A stretch of 64,000 bases of DNA from an uncultured Draconibacterium sp. (GCA_947492175.1 CANLMQ010000009.1:124001-188000), one strand, 5' to 3'. Positions 37,130-47,099 are shown, numbered from the stretch's first letter. The notes: generated by a model from the letters alone, not told the origin. Translations and numbers: made by a program.

Positions 37130-38107
37130 ATGATACAAAAAATCTCATTGGGATTTTTCCCGACGCCATTGCATGAATTAAAGAATTTATCAAGTCAGTA
37201 TAATAATTACCGGATATTTATAAAACGGGATGATCATAATGGTGTAGCTACAGGAGGAAACAAAATACGAAAGCTGGAATATTTGTTATATGACGCACTT
37301 AATAAAGGGTACGACACTGTAATTACTGCCGGAGCCCAGCAATCAAATCACTGTCGTTTAACCGCTGCTTTCTGCGCCCGCGAGAATCTTAAATGTCATC
37401 TGTTACTTGGAGGAGAAAAACCAACGCATTACAGTGGAAATCTTCTGTTATCTCAACTGCTGGGAGCTGAGATTCATTTTACCGGCGATAATCGAAAGGG
37501 CGAAGATATTGATGATTTGGTAAAGGAATTAATTAAAAAAGGAAGAAAACCTTATGTTATTCCCTATGGCGGAACTAATGAAACAGGTGCCTTGGGCTAT
37601 GTTAATGCTGTTGCCGAAATAAAAGAACAGTTAAAGGAAATGAAGCAAACTATTGACTATATCATTTTTGCTTCCAGTTCGGGCGGGACACATGCCGGCT
37701 TAATAGCAGGCTCCGAAATCAATCAATTAAAAAGTAAACTTATCGGGATAAATATCGATAAAGATGAAACCAGCGGAAATACTCTTGCAAATGTAATAAT
37801 CGGTATTGTTTCGAAAATTTTGAACACATACGGAATAAACTCTGAAATAAAACGAAACGACATTCATTTGTTGAAAGACTATGACAAGGCAGGTTATGGA
37901 GTGGTTACGGAACATGAAAAACGAGCCATAAAATTATTGGCAGAATCAGAAGGAATCCTACTGGATCCAGTTTATACCGCAAGAGCGTTCTATGCGATGA
38001 TTGATTTAATGGAAAAACAAGTAATGATTCCTGGTTCAAATGTGTTGTTTCTTCATACAGGGGGGCTGCCGGCTAATTTCCATTATGCTAAAAATTTATA
38101 TCCATAA
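37130..38107 (+). CDS. PLP-dependent D-cysteine desulfhydrase / ACC deaminase family
   Basis: This is a cytosolic enzyme of 325 residues with no signal peptide (start ATG 37130; a TTG at 37109 is in frame). PLP-family marks are GGNKIRKLEYL with the cofactor Lys, AGAQQSNHCRLTAA, and the glycine loop SSSGGTHAG. Two positions separate the subfamilies: where ACC deaminase has Glu after DPVY, this protein has Thr (DPVYTARAF), and the C-terminal loop reads LHTGG. Both favour D-cysteine desulfhydrase, which converts D-cysteine and some other D-amino acids to pyruvate and ammonia. It would use products of the M55 peptidase upstream. Confidence 0.85.
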   Translation: MIQKISLGFFPTPLHELKNLSSQYNNYRIFIKRDDHNGVATGGNKIRKLEYLLYDALNKGYDTVITAGAQQSNHCRLTAAFCARENLKCHLLLGGEKPTHYSGNLLLSQLLGAEIHFTGDNRKGEDIDDLVKELIKKGRKPYVIPYGGTNETGALGYVNAVAEIKEQLKEMKQTIDYIIFASSSGGTHAGLIAGSEINQLKSKLIGINIDKDETSGNTLANVIIGIVSKILNTYGINSEIKRNDIHLLKDYDKAGYGVVTEHEKRAIKLLAESEGILLDPVYTARAFYAMIDLMEKQVMIPGSNVLFLHTGGLPANFHYAKNLYP

Positions 38108-38153
38108 ACGAAACCAAACTATTTTAATCAAAAACTAACTTAAACTGTATAAA

Positions 38154-40055
38154 ATGAAGCAATTACTTTTTGTATCCATCATAATTTTGCTTGCTTTTGG
38201 AAATGGCTTTTCCAATAATTATAGCGACAAACTTTATTCTCCTGACGGCAGTCTTTGTTTTACTTTTTTTATGCAACCTGGCGAAGCGTTTGAAATGTCA
38301 TACTCGGTCAGCTATAATAACCAGTCTGTGGTATTAAGATCTCCGTTGGGGATTCAGTTAACAGATGGCCAGTGGTTAAATAAACTCGAACTAAAAGATA
38401 AAATTACCAGTTCAAAAGATACTACATGGACTCCTGTTTATGGTGAACGGAACCAGGTTCGCGACCATTATAATGAAACTGTTTTTGTGATTGGGAAGCA
38501 GGGGAAAACAAAGCCGGAGATGCGTATAGTTGTCAGGGCTTATAATGAAGGTATTGCGTTTCGTTATTTATTTCCTGAATACGTAACAGGGGGACCATAT
38601 ATTCGCATAAAAGAAGAGGAGACAGAATTTACACTCCCCGAAGATACGAAGGCATGGTATACTTTTATGGCACAGCAGATGTACCACCTTCTTCCTTTAA
38701 ATAACTGGCCGGGAGAATGTGAACGTCCTCTTACTTTGGAACTTCCTGATGGATTGTATCTATGTTTAACCGAAGCAGAAATGGTTAATTATGCCCGCAC
38801 AAAATTTAAATTATCTGACACCCGCCCCAACACACTTGAATGCTCAATGTACTCCGGAGTTGATGAAATAGCACCTGTAAAAACGCCCTGGAGGATAATT
38901 ATGGTCGCTGAACGGCCGGGTCAACTATTGGAAAACAACGATTTGATTTTAAATCTAAATGAGCCATGTGCTATTGAAGATCCTTCGTGGATAAAACCGG
39001 GAAAGGTGGTTTTGTTGAAATCATATACAACCCAATATGCAAAAAAAATGGTCGATCTCGCAGTTACCCGTAATCTTCAGTATATTCATTTTGACGCCAA
39101 CTGGTATGGTCCGGAATACAAGCAATCTTCAAATGCCACAACAATAACTGTTTCCCCGCATCGTTATGATGGCCCGCTGGATATGAAAGAAGTTTGCCAT
39201 TATGCAAAGCAAAGGGGCATCGGAGTGATTGTATATGTGAATCAACGGGAACTTGACTCACGGCTGGATGAAATATTACCATTGTATAAATCGTGGGGTA
39301 TTTCCGGTATTAAATTTGGATTTGTTCATGTAGGTTCCCATCGATGGACTTACTGGATGCATGAAGCGGTTAAAAAATGTGCAGAGTATGGGATCGTGGT
39401 TAACATACATGATGAGTATCGTCCTACCGGTTTTAGCAGAACATACCCCAATCTTATGACACAGGAAGGAATACTAGGAAATGAAGGTTTTCCCGGAGCC
39501 ACCCACAATACAATTCTTCCCTTTACCCGTTATGTTGCCGGAGCTGCCGATTATACAATTTGTTACTATCATCGATCAGAAATTAAACCAGGTTACAAAA
39601 CTTATCTGAATACAACTTCAGCCCATCAGTTATCATTAGCAGCTCTTTACTACAGCCCGTTGCAATATGTGTACTGGTACGATAGTCTTTCCCATATCGG
39701 GAATGAACCGGAACTCGAATTTTTTGATGCAATTCCAACTGTTTGGGATGATACCAAAGTTGTTCACGATAATATCGGAAATTATGTAACAATTGCGCGC
39801 CAGAGTGGTGAACAATGGTTTGTTGGAAGTATAACAAATACAGAGGCCCGCAAAATAGAGATATCACTCGACTTTTTACCAAAGGGCGTGAAGTTTGAAG
39901 CTCGTATCTATTACGATGATCCTTCAGCCCAAACGCGAACAAGAGTTGGTATCAGGCGAAAGGAAGTAGATTCTTCAACCATATTAAAAACAAAACTTTT
40001 AGCTTTTGGAGGACAGGCAATTTGGTTAAAACCAGTATTAGGTGTCCCCAAATAG
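38154..40055 (+). CDS. GH97 family glycosidase, copy 1
   Basis: This is an exported enzyme of 633 residues with a signal peptide ending near GFSNN. An N-terminal beta-sandwich opens with YSDKLYSPDGSLCFTF; the middle TIM barrel carries FDANWYG, GISGIKFGFVHVGS, VVNIHDEYRPTGFSRTYPNLMTQEG, and a C-terminal beta-domain follows. GH97 includes inverting alpha-glucosidases and retaining alpha-galactosidases. The Asp used as nucleophile by retaining members is Gly here (KFGF), as in the inverting type, yet the inverting base position reads HD instead of HE. It therefore belongs to an atypical branch and its specificity is open. Confidence 0.88.
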   Translation: MKQLLFVSIIILLAFGNGFSNNYSDKLYSPDGSLCFTFFMQPGEAFEMSYSVSYNNQSVVLRSPLGIQLTDGQWLNKLELKDKITSSKDTTWTPVYGERNQVRDHYNETVFVIGKQGKTKPEMRIVVRAYNEGIAFRYLFPEYVTGGPYIRIKEEETEFTLPEDTKAWYTFMAQQMYHLLPLNNWPGECERPLTLELPDGLYLCLTEAEMVNYARTKFKLSDTRPNTLECSMYSGVDEIAPVKTPWRIIMVAERPGQLLENNDLILNLNEPCAIEDPSWIKPGKVVLLKSYTTQYAKKMVDLAVTRNLQYIHFDANWYGPEYKQSSNATTITVSPHRYDGPLDMKEVCHYAKQRGIGVIVYVNQRELDSRLDEILPLYKSWGISGIKFGFVHVGSHRWTYWMHEAVKKCAEYGIVVNIHDEYRPTGFSRTYPNLMTQEGILGNEGFPGATHNTILPFTRYVAGAADYTICYYHRSEIKPGYKTYLNTTSAHQLSLAALYYSPLQYVYWYDSLSHIGNEPELEFFDAIPTVWDDTKVVHDNIGNYVTIARQSGEQWFVGSITNTEARKIEISLDFLPKGVKFEARIYYDDPSAQTRTRVGIRRKEVDSSTILKTKLLAFGGQAIWLKPVLGVPK

Positions 40056-40161
40056 TAATCGTAAATCAATAGTACGGAAGCAGCAGATCAACGGATATCT
40101 CTGTTAAATCAACAAAGTTGCTCCGAAATGGGAAAGTTTGAAAATAAATAAAACTGAAAAT

Positions 40162-42312
40162 ATGATAAAACTGAAGATAAATAAAAGATGGTATTGTTTG
40201 CATTTGATAGTGGCAGCGCTTCTACTGGTGTTAATACCAGAAGTATGTAAATCTCAAGCAGAGCCAGGTAACAATTCTTTGTCAGAAATAACAATTGTTG
40301 TTCCGTATCAAGAAGCATCTACGTTGACAGATATATGGGCGAATGAAGAATCCTCAATTAATTTCAAAACAGAACCGGGTAGGGCCGGAAGGTGTACCGC
40401 AGCCTTTACAGCAAAGGAATTGTCCGGATTTTTAAAACAGTCCCTTCATAAGGCTAGTATTTCGTATTCTGAATTTCTCCCCGATAACGGGTTTTTTATT
40501 GAATTGGGAATTAATGATCCAAGTTCTTTGGCATGTTCTTTTTGCATTGAGCCTTTGGAGAATGGAATACGTATTATTGGAGATGGAAGACCGGGTTTAC
40601 TTTATGGAGGATATGAGTTTTTACGAATGCAAGGTTGGAGGTGGTATGCTCCGGGAGAAAGTGGTCAAATAGCTCCTGATAAAAAGTATAAGTTATTTAT
40701 TCCGGAGAAGAAAAAAGAATATCAACCTGATATGCATTTGGGAAGGGGTTTTCACCTGCCTAATCAACATCAGGAATCGACAGATTTATGGCTTTGGATG
40801 GCGCGAAACCGGCTGAATCAGGCTTGTTATCGTCCGGCTACCGGGCCACTGGCCAACAAACTGGGAATGATATACAGCGAAGGGGGACATATTTTTGAAC
40901 GGGTACTTGATCCTGACCGGGCAATGCCTTCAGGCAAAATTATGTGGGATGAGCACCGCGAATGGTATGGACTCTCCCAAGATGGAATAAAGAAAAAAGA
41001 AGAGGCATTGAGAACCCAGTTTTGTGTTAGTCAGCCAGACCTGATGGAGTTTTTCGGAAATGAACTGCTTGAACAGCTAAAAGGAAAGTGGAAACATGCT
41101 AACCTGGTAAATGTTTGGGGGTTTGATACCTGGGGAAATACCTGTAATTGTGAGAAATGCAAACAACTTGGCAACGGATCCGATCAGGCTTTACACTACT
41201 TGTCGGCAATCAGGGATTATTTAAATGATGCGCTTGCTGATGGGCGGCTGGATCATAATGTACAACTGGCTTTATGCGCCTATGAAGGTACGAGCACAAT
41301 GCTTGGCCCGGAGAATACTATTCCTAAAAATCTGATTGATGCAGGAGATGTGATCGTTTTTTATCCGATAGACCGGTGTTATGCCCACAATTTTAATGAT
41401 AAATCATGTGATATAAATGCGAAATATAAAAGAGATCTCTCTGATTGGATGAAGCAGAGCCCATCGATGGATGTCATTTTTGGAGAATACTACAACGTGT
41501 CGAAATACGAAGATTTGCCTCTTCTTTTTACTGAAACCATGCGTGATGATATCCCTTCTTATCATGCTGCGGGATGCCGGGGAATGATATATATGCATTT
41601 ACCATTTGTTAACTGGGGGCCACGTACATTAACACAGGTGTTGTATGCCCAATTAGCCTGGGATGCAACTACAAATACAGATGCTTTTCTTGATGAATAT
41701 TTTAAAAATTGGTATGGGGTGTTTTCAGAAGAGATGCGAGAAATATATCAAAAAAATGAAGAAGGGTGGAAATATATATCGCAGTGGCGTAATTGGCATA
41801 ATTCTGTTCTTTATCGAATATTAAAATGGGATGGAGAGGTCCCTACAGAAGCTTTAATCATCCCCGGGCATTTTAGGGAATCGTTAGAATATGCAGTCGG
41901 TAGTGGGCGAAATAGCATTAAATTGTTAAAAGATGCTTTGTTGCGGTTAGACGAAATACGTGAAAAGGCAAGCATCAATCCTCCATACGATCAACGTATA
42001 TCAGAGGATTATCGGTTGATGAGATACGGACTTCATACAATGGAAATAATGACTTATCTGTTGTCTTATCATGAAGCACTTCGCACACAAGATTCTTTAC
42101 GAGCAGATAACGAATGGAAAAATATTCAGCGAATAGCCAATAAATTAGACACGTATTGGCTTCCTATTGTATTTGAAAATCCCCGTAAAGCGGGAATTGT
42201 TAGCAAGGATGCTTTTAGCCGTACTCAGTTAAAAGAACTTGTCAGGAAGTGTAAACAGTTTCGCATTGAAAATGATTTGCCTCTTTATCCGGTGAAACCA
42301 GAATGCGATTAA
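40162..42312 (+). CDS. DUF4838 family exported glycosidase-like protein
   Basis: This 716-residue protein starts at ATG 40162 and has a signal peptide ending near CKSQA. An N-terminal segment (about 90-165) resembles the small alpha/beta domain that precedes catalytic barrels in GH20/GH67 enzymes (GIRIIGDGRPGLLYGGYEFLRMQGWRWYAPG). The DUF4838 core includes NVWGFDTWGNTCNCEKCKQLG with a CxxC pair, and VIFGEYYNVSKYEDLPL. It is probably an exo-glycosidase, but no activity is known to me. It sits between the first GH97 and the ceramidase-like gene in the same direction. Confidence 0.75.
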   Translation: MIKLKINKRWYCLHLIVAALLLVLIPEVCKSQAEPGNNSLSEITIVVPYQEASTLTDIWANEESSINFKTEPGRAGRCTAAFTAKELSGFLKQSLHKASISYSEFLPDNGFFIELGINDPSSLACSFCIEPLENGIRIIGDGRPGLLYGGYEFLRMQGWRWYAPGESGQIAPDKKYKLFIPEKKKEYQPDMHLGRGFHLPNQHQESTDLWLWMARNRLNQACYRPATGPLANKLGMIYSEGGHIFERVLDPDRAMPSGKIMWDEHREWYGLSQDGIKKKEEALRTQFCVSQPDLMEFFGNELLEQLKGKWKHANLVNVWGFDTWGNTCNCEKCKQLGNGSDQALHYLSAIRDYLNDALADGRLDHNVQLALCAYEGTSTMLGPENTIPKNLIDAGDVIVFYPIDRCYAHNFNDKSCDINAKYKRDLSDWMKQSPSMDVIFGEYYNVSKYEDLPLLFTETMRDDIPSYHAAGCRGMIYMHLPFVNWGPRTLTQVLYAQLAWDATTNTDAFLDEYFKNWYGVFSEEMREIYQKNEEGWKYISQWRNWHNSVLYRILKWDGEVPTEALIIPGHFRESLEYAVGSGRNSIKLLKDALLRLDEIREKASINPPYDQRISEDYRLMRYGLHTMEIMTYLLSYHEALRTQDSLRADNEWKNIQRIANKLDTYWLPIVFENPRKAGIVSKDAFSRTQLKELVRKCKQFRIENDLPLYPVKPECD

Positions 42313-42372
42313 TCATAATTGAATAAATATCATAAATGGAATGAATTAACGGAGAAATATAATCGTTCGGAA

Positions 42373-43770
42373 ATGATAAAATTAAATATTTATTTACTGA
42401 TTATATCAGGCTTGCTATTATCTTCGATTGCAACAAAAGCTGGTAATGTGGATAATGCCAAAAGCTGGAAAGCAGGCGTTGCCTGTATAAAAATTACACC
42501 GGAAGAATCAATGTGGCTGGCTGGTTATATCGTACGCGATCACCCTTCGGAAGGGAAACTTCATGATTTGTGGGCGAAAGCAATTGCTTTTGAAGATTCG
42601 GATGGAAACAGGTCGGTCTTAATAACGACTGATTTAGTGGGGATTCAGAAAAAAATGTCTGACAATATCAGGGATCGGTTAAATAAAAAATATAATTTTT
42701 CACGCTCACAAATAATTTTGAATAGTTCTCATACACACCAGGGGCCGGTGGTAAGTCAGCGACAGGTTTATACCTATAATCTAAATGTCGGCGAAGCCAC
42801 AAAAATTGCCAAATATGCCAAGATTGTTGAAGAACAGATTATAAAGATTGTAGGGAAAGCTTTAAAAGTGATGGAACCGGTAGATATTTATTCAGGGAAT
42901 GGACTAACCAGGTTTCAGGTAAACAGAAGGACAAATGATGAAAGTACCTTAACTGCGTTAACCGAGTTAAAAGGACCGAATGATTATGCAGTTCCTGTTT
43001 TAAAGGTGGTTAATAAAAAAGGGAAAATAAAAGCAATTGCTTTTGGTTATGCCTGTCATGCAACTGTAACCAACGAATATAAATGGAGTGGCGATTATCC
43101 GGGATTTGCACAGATTGAGTTAGAAAAAATGTATCCCGGAGCCGTGGCATTATTTTTTCAGGGAGCTGCCGGAAATCAGAATCCATTGCCCCGAAGATCA
43201 AACGCTTTGGCCCAAAAGTATGGTGTTGAACTTGCAAACGCCGTAAAATGTACTTTGGAAAGCGAAATGAGAGAACTTAATCCTTCATTATCGGTAGCGT
43301 ATTCCGAAATTGACTTACCGATGGAAAATCCTCCATCGGAACAGGAATTAGTTGAAATGGCAAAATTATACAGCGATACAGCGAAAACAGTAACTGAAAA
43401 AGTAATTAAGAACTGGACCAAAAGGATGTTAGAGATACTCAGCAACGGAAAATCCTTGGAGGATGTGTATTCTGGTTATCCATTACAAACATGGAAACTT
43501 GGCGATCAGTTAATAATTGTGATGGGTGGTGAACCTGTTATTCAATATTCTATTCATTTTAAAGAATTGTATGGATTAGAAACATTTGTTATGGGGTATT
43601 CTAACGATGAGATGGCCTATATTCCAACATCTGAAATTTTGCAACAGGGGGGGTACGAAGGTAAAATATCGCAAATGGCTTGTATGTTGCCTGCAAAATG
43701 GAAACCGGTAATTGAAGAAATGATTATTAAAGAGGTTGATAAGTTGGTGTTAATCGCAACATCCGAATAG
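42373..43770 (+). CDS. Neutral/alkaline ceramidase-like exported hydrolase
   Basis: This is a 465-residue protein starting at ATG 42373 with a signal peptide ending near TKAG. It matches the N-terminal ceramidase family: AGVACIKITPEE, LAGYIVRDHPSEGKLHDLWAKAIAFED, ITTDLVGI, and the metal-site block NSSHTHQGP, with a later FGYACHATVT and FFQGAAGNQNP. True neutral ceramidases are longer (about 650-750 residues) and have a C-terminal domain that is missing here. In glycan clusters this short form may be an amidase or esterase with another substrate. Confidence 0.78.
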   Translation: MIKLNIYLLIISGLLLSSIATKAGNVDNAKSWKAGVACIKITPEESMWLAGYIVRDHPSEGKLHDLWAKAIAFEDSDGNRSVLITTDLVGIQKKMSDNIRDRLNKKYNFSRSQIILNSSHTHQGPVVSQRQVYTYNLNVGEATKIAKYAKIVEEQIIKIVGKALKVMEPVDIYSGNGLTRFQVNRRTNDESTLTALTELKGPNDYAVPVLKVVNKKGKIKAIAFGYACHATVTNEYKWSGDYPGFAQIELEKMYPGAVALFFQGAAGNQNPLPRRSNALAQKYGVELANAVKCTLESEMRELNPSLSVAYSEIDLPMENPPSEQELVEMAKLYSDTAKTVTEKVIKNWTKRMLEILSNGKSLEDVYSGYPLQTWKLGDQLIIVMGGEPVIQYSIHFKELYGLETFVMGYSNDEMAYIPTSEILQQGGYEGKISQMACMLPAKWKPVIEEMIIKEVDKLVLIATSE

Positions 43771-43870
43771 TTGAACTAAGTGGTGATTTAAATTGCGGGA
43801 GAATATTAGGTTAGGCCCTAAAGAGCAGTTCCGGCTGATTGAATACAAATGATTAAAATAAAAATATATA

Positions 43871-45808
43871 ATGATGAATTTAAAATTGATTGGTAAAGTA
43901 TTTGTTTTCATGTGTTTGTCGATGTTGATGTGTTCTTGTAACAGCAACGATTCAATTCAATTATCGAGTCCGGATAACAACTATCATTTTAGTCTGACTA
44001 CTGAAGGAGAATTGTCTTATTCAGTAAACTGGAAAGGCAGCGTTATTATAGACAAATCAGCATTGGGTTTTAAGTTAGCAGATGGAACTAACATTCCGGG
44101 TGAAGTTGAAATAGCACAAGTAAATAAAAAGTCAGTTGATGAAACCTGGCAAACGGTATATGGTGAGAGTTCGGGTTATAGAGATAATTACAATGAGTTA
44201 CTGGTGCAGTTTAAAGGGGCAGGTTCCATTTCCAAAAATTTTGCATTAAGAATTCGAGCATATAATGAAGGAGTTGCTTTTAGATATGAATTTAATCAGC
44301 CAGAAGAACTGGACGTTTTATCAGAATTAACAGAGTTTACTTTTCATAACGATCCTTTCGTTTGGGTAAGCCTTATGGCCCAGTCAAGCATCGATAAACA
44401 AAAATTTTCAGATGTTTCAATAATATGCGATCGCCCGTTGCTGGCCGAATTATCTGATTCAGTTTTTGCAGCTTTGGGAGAAGCTAATTTAGTTGATTTT
44501 GCCCGGATGAAATTCGAAAAGGATAGCACTGTATCAAATAAGTTGAGAGCTTCATTATCATTGGAGCAAGATAAAAAAGGCAATAAGACTCATTTTGTTT
44601 CTATTCCCGGTAATGGATATTGTTCTCCATGGCGATTTATTATGGCAGGCCAGTCACCGTCTGAGATTCTGCAGAATAACTATCTCGTGCTTAATTTAAG
44701 TGAACCTAATAAAATAGAGGATACCTCATGGATAAAACCGGGGAAAGTAATCAGGGAAGTAACCTTAACCACAAAAGGAGGGATTGCATGTGTTGATTTT
44801 GCCGCCAAGCACAATTTGCAATATGTTGAGTTTGACGCAGGCTGGTATGGAAATGAGTATGATGATGGTTCTGATGCAACTACAGTAACAGTTGATCCAA
44901 ATCGTTCGCCCGGACCTCTTGATTTGCCATATGTAATTAATTATGCAAAGGAAAAGGGAATTGGTGTTATATTGTATGTAAACCGAAGAGCACTGGAGAA
45001 ACAGTTGGATGAAGTGCTTCCATTGCTGAAATCGTGGGGGGTAGCTGGAGTAAAATATGGCTTTGTAAATGTTGGTCCGCAGAAATGGACTACGTGGTTG
45101 CACGATGCAGTTCGAAAAGCAGCCGAACATGGTTTAATGGTTGATATTCATGATGAATACAGGCCAACAGGTTACTCACGCACATATCCTAATTTAATGA
45201 CCCAGGAGGGAATTAGGGGAGATGAAGAAAGTGCTCCGAATGACATGGTTATTAATACCATTTTTACAAGAATGATAGCTGGTGCAGGAGACCAGACAAA
45301 CTGTTATTTTTCTGAACGTGTACCCGAAAAAATGGGATCGCATGTTTCTCAAATGGCGAAAACAATTTGTATTTACAGCCCGTGGCAGTTTTTGTATTGG
45401 TATGATCGTCCGGAAGGTTCTCCAACCAAAAAAGGAGGGGCCGGGAATACCAAAGATGTAATACCGGAAATTCCTGATCTTGCTTTTTTTGACCAGATAC
45501 CAACAGTTTGGGATGAAACCAGAATTATTGACGGATACCCTGGTGAATTTGCTGTTATTGCAAGAAAAAGTATAGATTGCTGGTACCTGGGGGCAATTAC
45601 CGGGACAAAAGGATTGCTGCTTGATGTTGATTTAAAATTTCTTGATGAAGGTAGAACATACAAGGCAACCGTTTTTACTCACGATAGCTCCTTAACAACA
45701 GTAACAAAAGTTAAAATCAGAGAAATTGAGGTTAACAGTAAGTCTGATTTTGAATATCAGATATTGGAACAGAATGGTTTAGCAGTAATATTCACACCTT
45801 TAAAATAA
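43871..45808 (+). CDS. GH97 family glycosidase, copy 2 (lipoprotein)
   Basis: This 645-residue lipoprotein (lipobox LMCSC) is a paralogue of the GH97 at 38154. It shares FDAGWYGNEYDDGSDATTV, GVAGVKYGFVNVGPQKW, MVDIHDEYRPTGYSRTYPNLMTQEG and RMIAGAGDQTNCYF. Like copy 1 it has Gly instead of the retaining nucleophile Asp and Asp instead of Glu after the conserved His. Two paralogues with the same unusual active site in one block suggest one substrate family with two linkages or two cellular locations, since one is a lipoprotein and the other has a plain signal peptide. Confidence 0.88.
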   Translation: MMNLKLIGKVFVFMCLSMLMCSCNSNDSIQLSSPDNNYHFSLTTEGELSYSVNWKGSVIIDKSALGFKLADGTNIPGEVEIAQVNKKSVDETWQTVYGESSGYRDNYNELLVQFKGAGSISKNFALRIRAYNEGVAFRYEFNQPEELDVLSELTEFTFHNDPFVWVSLMAQSSIDKQKFSDVSIICDRPLLAELSDSVFAALGEANLVDFARMKFEKDSTVSNKLRASLSLEQDKKGNKTHFVSIPGNGYCSPWRFIMAGQSPSEILQNNYLVLNLSEPNKIEDTSWIKPGKVIREVTLTTKGGIACVDFAAKHNLQYVEFDAGWYGNEYDDGSDATTVTVDPNRSPGPLDLPYVINYAKEKGIGVILYVNRRALEKQLDEVLPLLKSWGVAGVKYGFVNVGPQKWTTWLHDAVRKAAEHGLMVDIHDEYRPTGYSRTYPNLMTQEGIRGDEESAPNDMVINTIFTRMIAGAGDQTNCYFSERVPEKMGSHVSQMAKTICIYSPWQFLYWYDRPEGSPTKKGGAGNTKDVIPEIPDLAFFDQIPTVWDETRIIDGYPGEFAVIARKSIDCWYLGAITGTKGLLLDVDLKFLDEGRTYKATVFTHDSSLTTVTKVKIREIEVNSKSDFEYQILEQNGLAVIFTPLK

Positions 45809-45873
45809 ACACAAATCTTTACTTGTAGGTGAACTTTGATCCTCGGAAGAATATCTTAAATATATGTAATACT

Positions 45874-47046
45874 ATGACAGGAAAAGAACGAATACAAACC
45901 ATATTGAATCATAAAGAGGCAGACCGTGTTCCTTATGACTTGGCAGGGACAACGGTGACTGCCATAACCAAAAATGCTTATGTAAATGCAATGAAGGCTC
46001 GTGGGTTGAGTCCGGAATATGAAAAAGACGAAATAGATCCGATTTCGCAAATAGTTATGCCAGTTGAAGAAAACCTCCTGAAACTTAATTCGGATACACG
46101 TAGGATTGGAGCATTACGCATTCCTGAGTATCTAAAACGAAGGGAAATAGACGAAAACGGGATAATGCGAGTTACTGATTTTTATGGTTGTGATTGGGAG
46201 CTTAATCCCGCAAAAGATATTTATTATAACCAGGTAACGTATCCTTTAAAACAATATGCTACCACAATGGAGGGAACAGAACACATTCATCGGGTAAATT
46301 GGAATAACTATGTGGGGATTATGCAAAATGATCTTTTTGTTCAAATAGAGAGAGTGAAAAACAATTGTTGTATTGCCGACAGGAACACTGCAGGATTCAC
46401 AGAAAATTCGTTAAGGGTTCGGGGATATGAGGAATGGTACCTTGATACAATGATGGATTACCAGGGGGTTGATCGTTTATTGCATATTATTCTTGAAGAT
46501 AAAATCCGGTATTGGGATGCATTAATCGATTGGGCAATCGAAAAAAGGGTTGAGAAGCAAATTCAGGTTATTTCAGAAAGTGACGACCTTGGATCACAGG
46601 AAGCTACTATTATGGATCATGATACCTTGCGTTTGTTGGTCATCCCAAAAATAAAAACCCTGTTTACCCATATAAAAAAGAGATTACCCCATGTAAGAAT
46701 ATTTATGCACAGTTGTGGGGCTATCCGCCCGATACTTCCCGACTTAATTGATGCCGGACTTGATATTTTAAATCCTGTTCAATTTACGGCTGTTGGCATG
46801 GAATTAAAAGGACTAAAAAAAGATTTTGGCGATGTTCTTACCTTTTGGGGAGGGGGTATTGATACACAATCAACCCTTAACAACGGGACTGTACAGAATG
46901 TGAAAGACGAGGTAAAGAAGGTGATTGATATACTTGCGCCTGGAGGAGGTTTTGTTTTTGCCCCGGTTCATAATATCCAGGACGATGTTAGCCCTGAAAA
47001 CTTTTGGGCTATGTGGGATACGTTGCAGGAATATGGGAACTATTAA
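45874..47046 (+). CDS. Uroporphyrinogen decarboxylase-like (UroD/MtaA superfamily) protein
   Basis: This is a cytosolic protein of 390 residues starting at ATG 45874 (TGKERIQTILNHKEADRVPYDL); a GTG at 45829 is in frame. It belongs to the UroD/corrinoid-methyltransferase superfamily. The motif MHSCGAIRPILPDLIDAGLDILNPVQ carries the H-x-C pair that binds zinc in methyltransferases of the MtaA type. True HemE lacks this pair, so heme synthesis is unlikely. No corrinoid protein is nearby. Its place between GH97 and sugar oxidoreductases suggests a role in handling a (methylated?) sugar; this is inference. Confidence 0.72.
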   Translation: MTGKERIQTILNHKEADRVPYDLAGTTVTAITKNAYVNAMKARGLSPEYEKDEIDPISQIVMPVEENLLKLNSDTRRIGALRIPEYLKRREIDENGIMRVTDFYGCDWELNPAKDIYYNQVTYPLKQYATTMEGTEHIHRVNWNNYVGIMQNDLFVQIERVKNNCCIADRNTAGFTENSLRVRGYEEWYLDTMMDYQGVDRLLHIILEDKIRYWDALIDWAIEKRVEKQIQVISESDDLGSQEATIMDHDTLRLLVIPKIKTLFTHIKKRLPHVRIFMHSCGAIRPILPDLIDAGLDILNPVQFTAVGMELKGLKKDFGDVLTFWGGGIDTQSTLNNGTVQNVKDEVKKVIDILAPGGGFVFAPVHNIQDDVSPENFWAMWDTLQEYGNY

Positions 47047-47099
47047 AGCTGGAGTAATGATGTAAAGTCATTCCTGTAATATCTAATACAATCAATAAC

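Noticed and set aside
37130..38107. ACC deaminase
   Set aside because: The Glu typical of ACC deaminase after DPVY is Thr here and the C-terminal loop reads HTGG, which favours D-cysteine desulfhydrase.
45874..47046. Heme-biosynthesis gene hemE
   Set aside because: The HSCG motif and the surrounding sugar genes point to the methyltransferase-like branch; no other heme gene is present.
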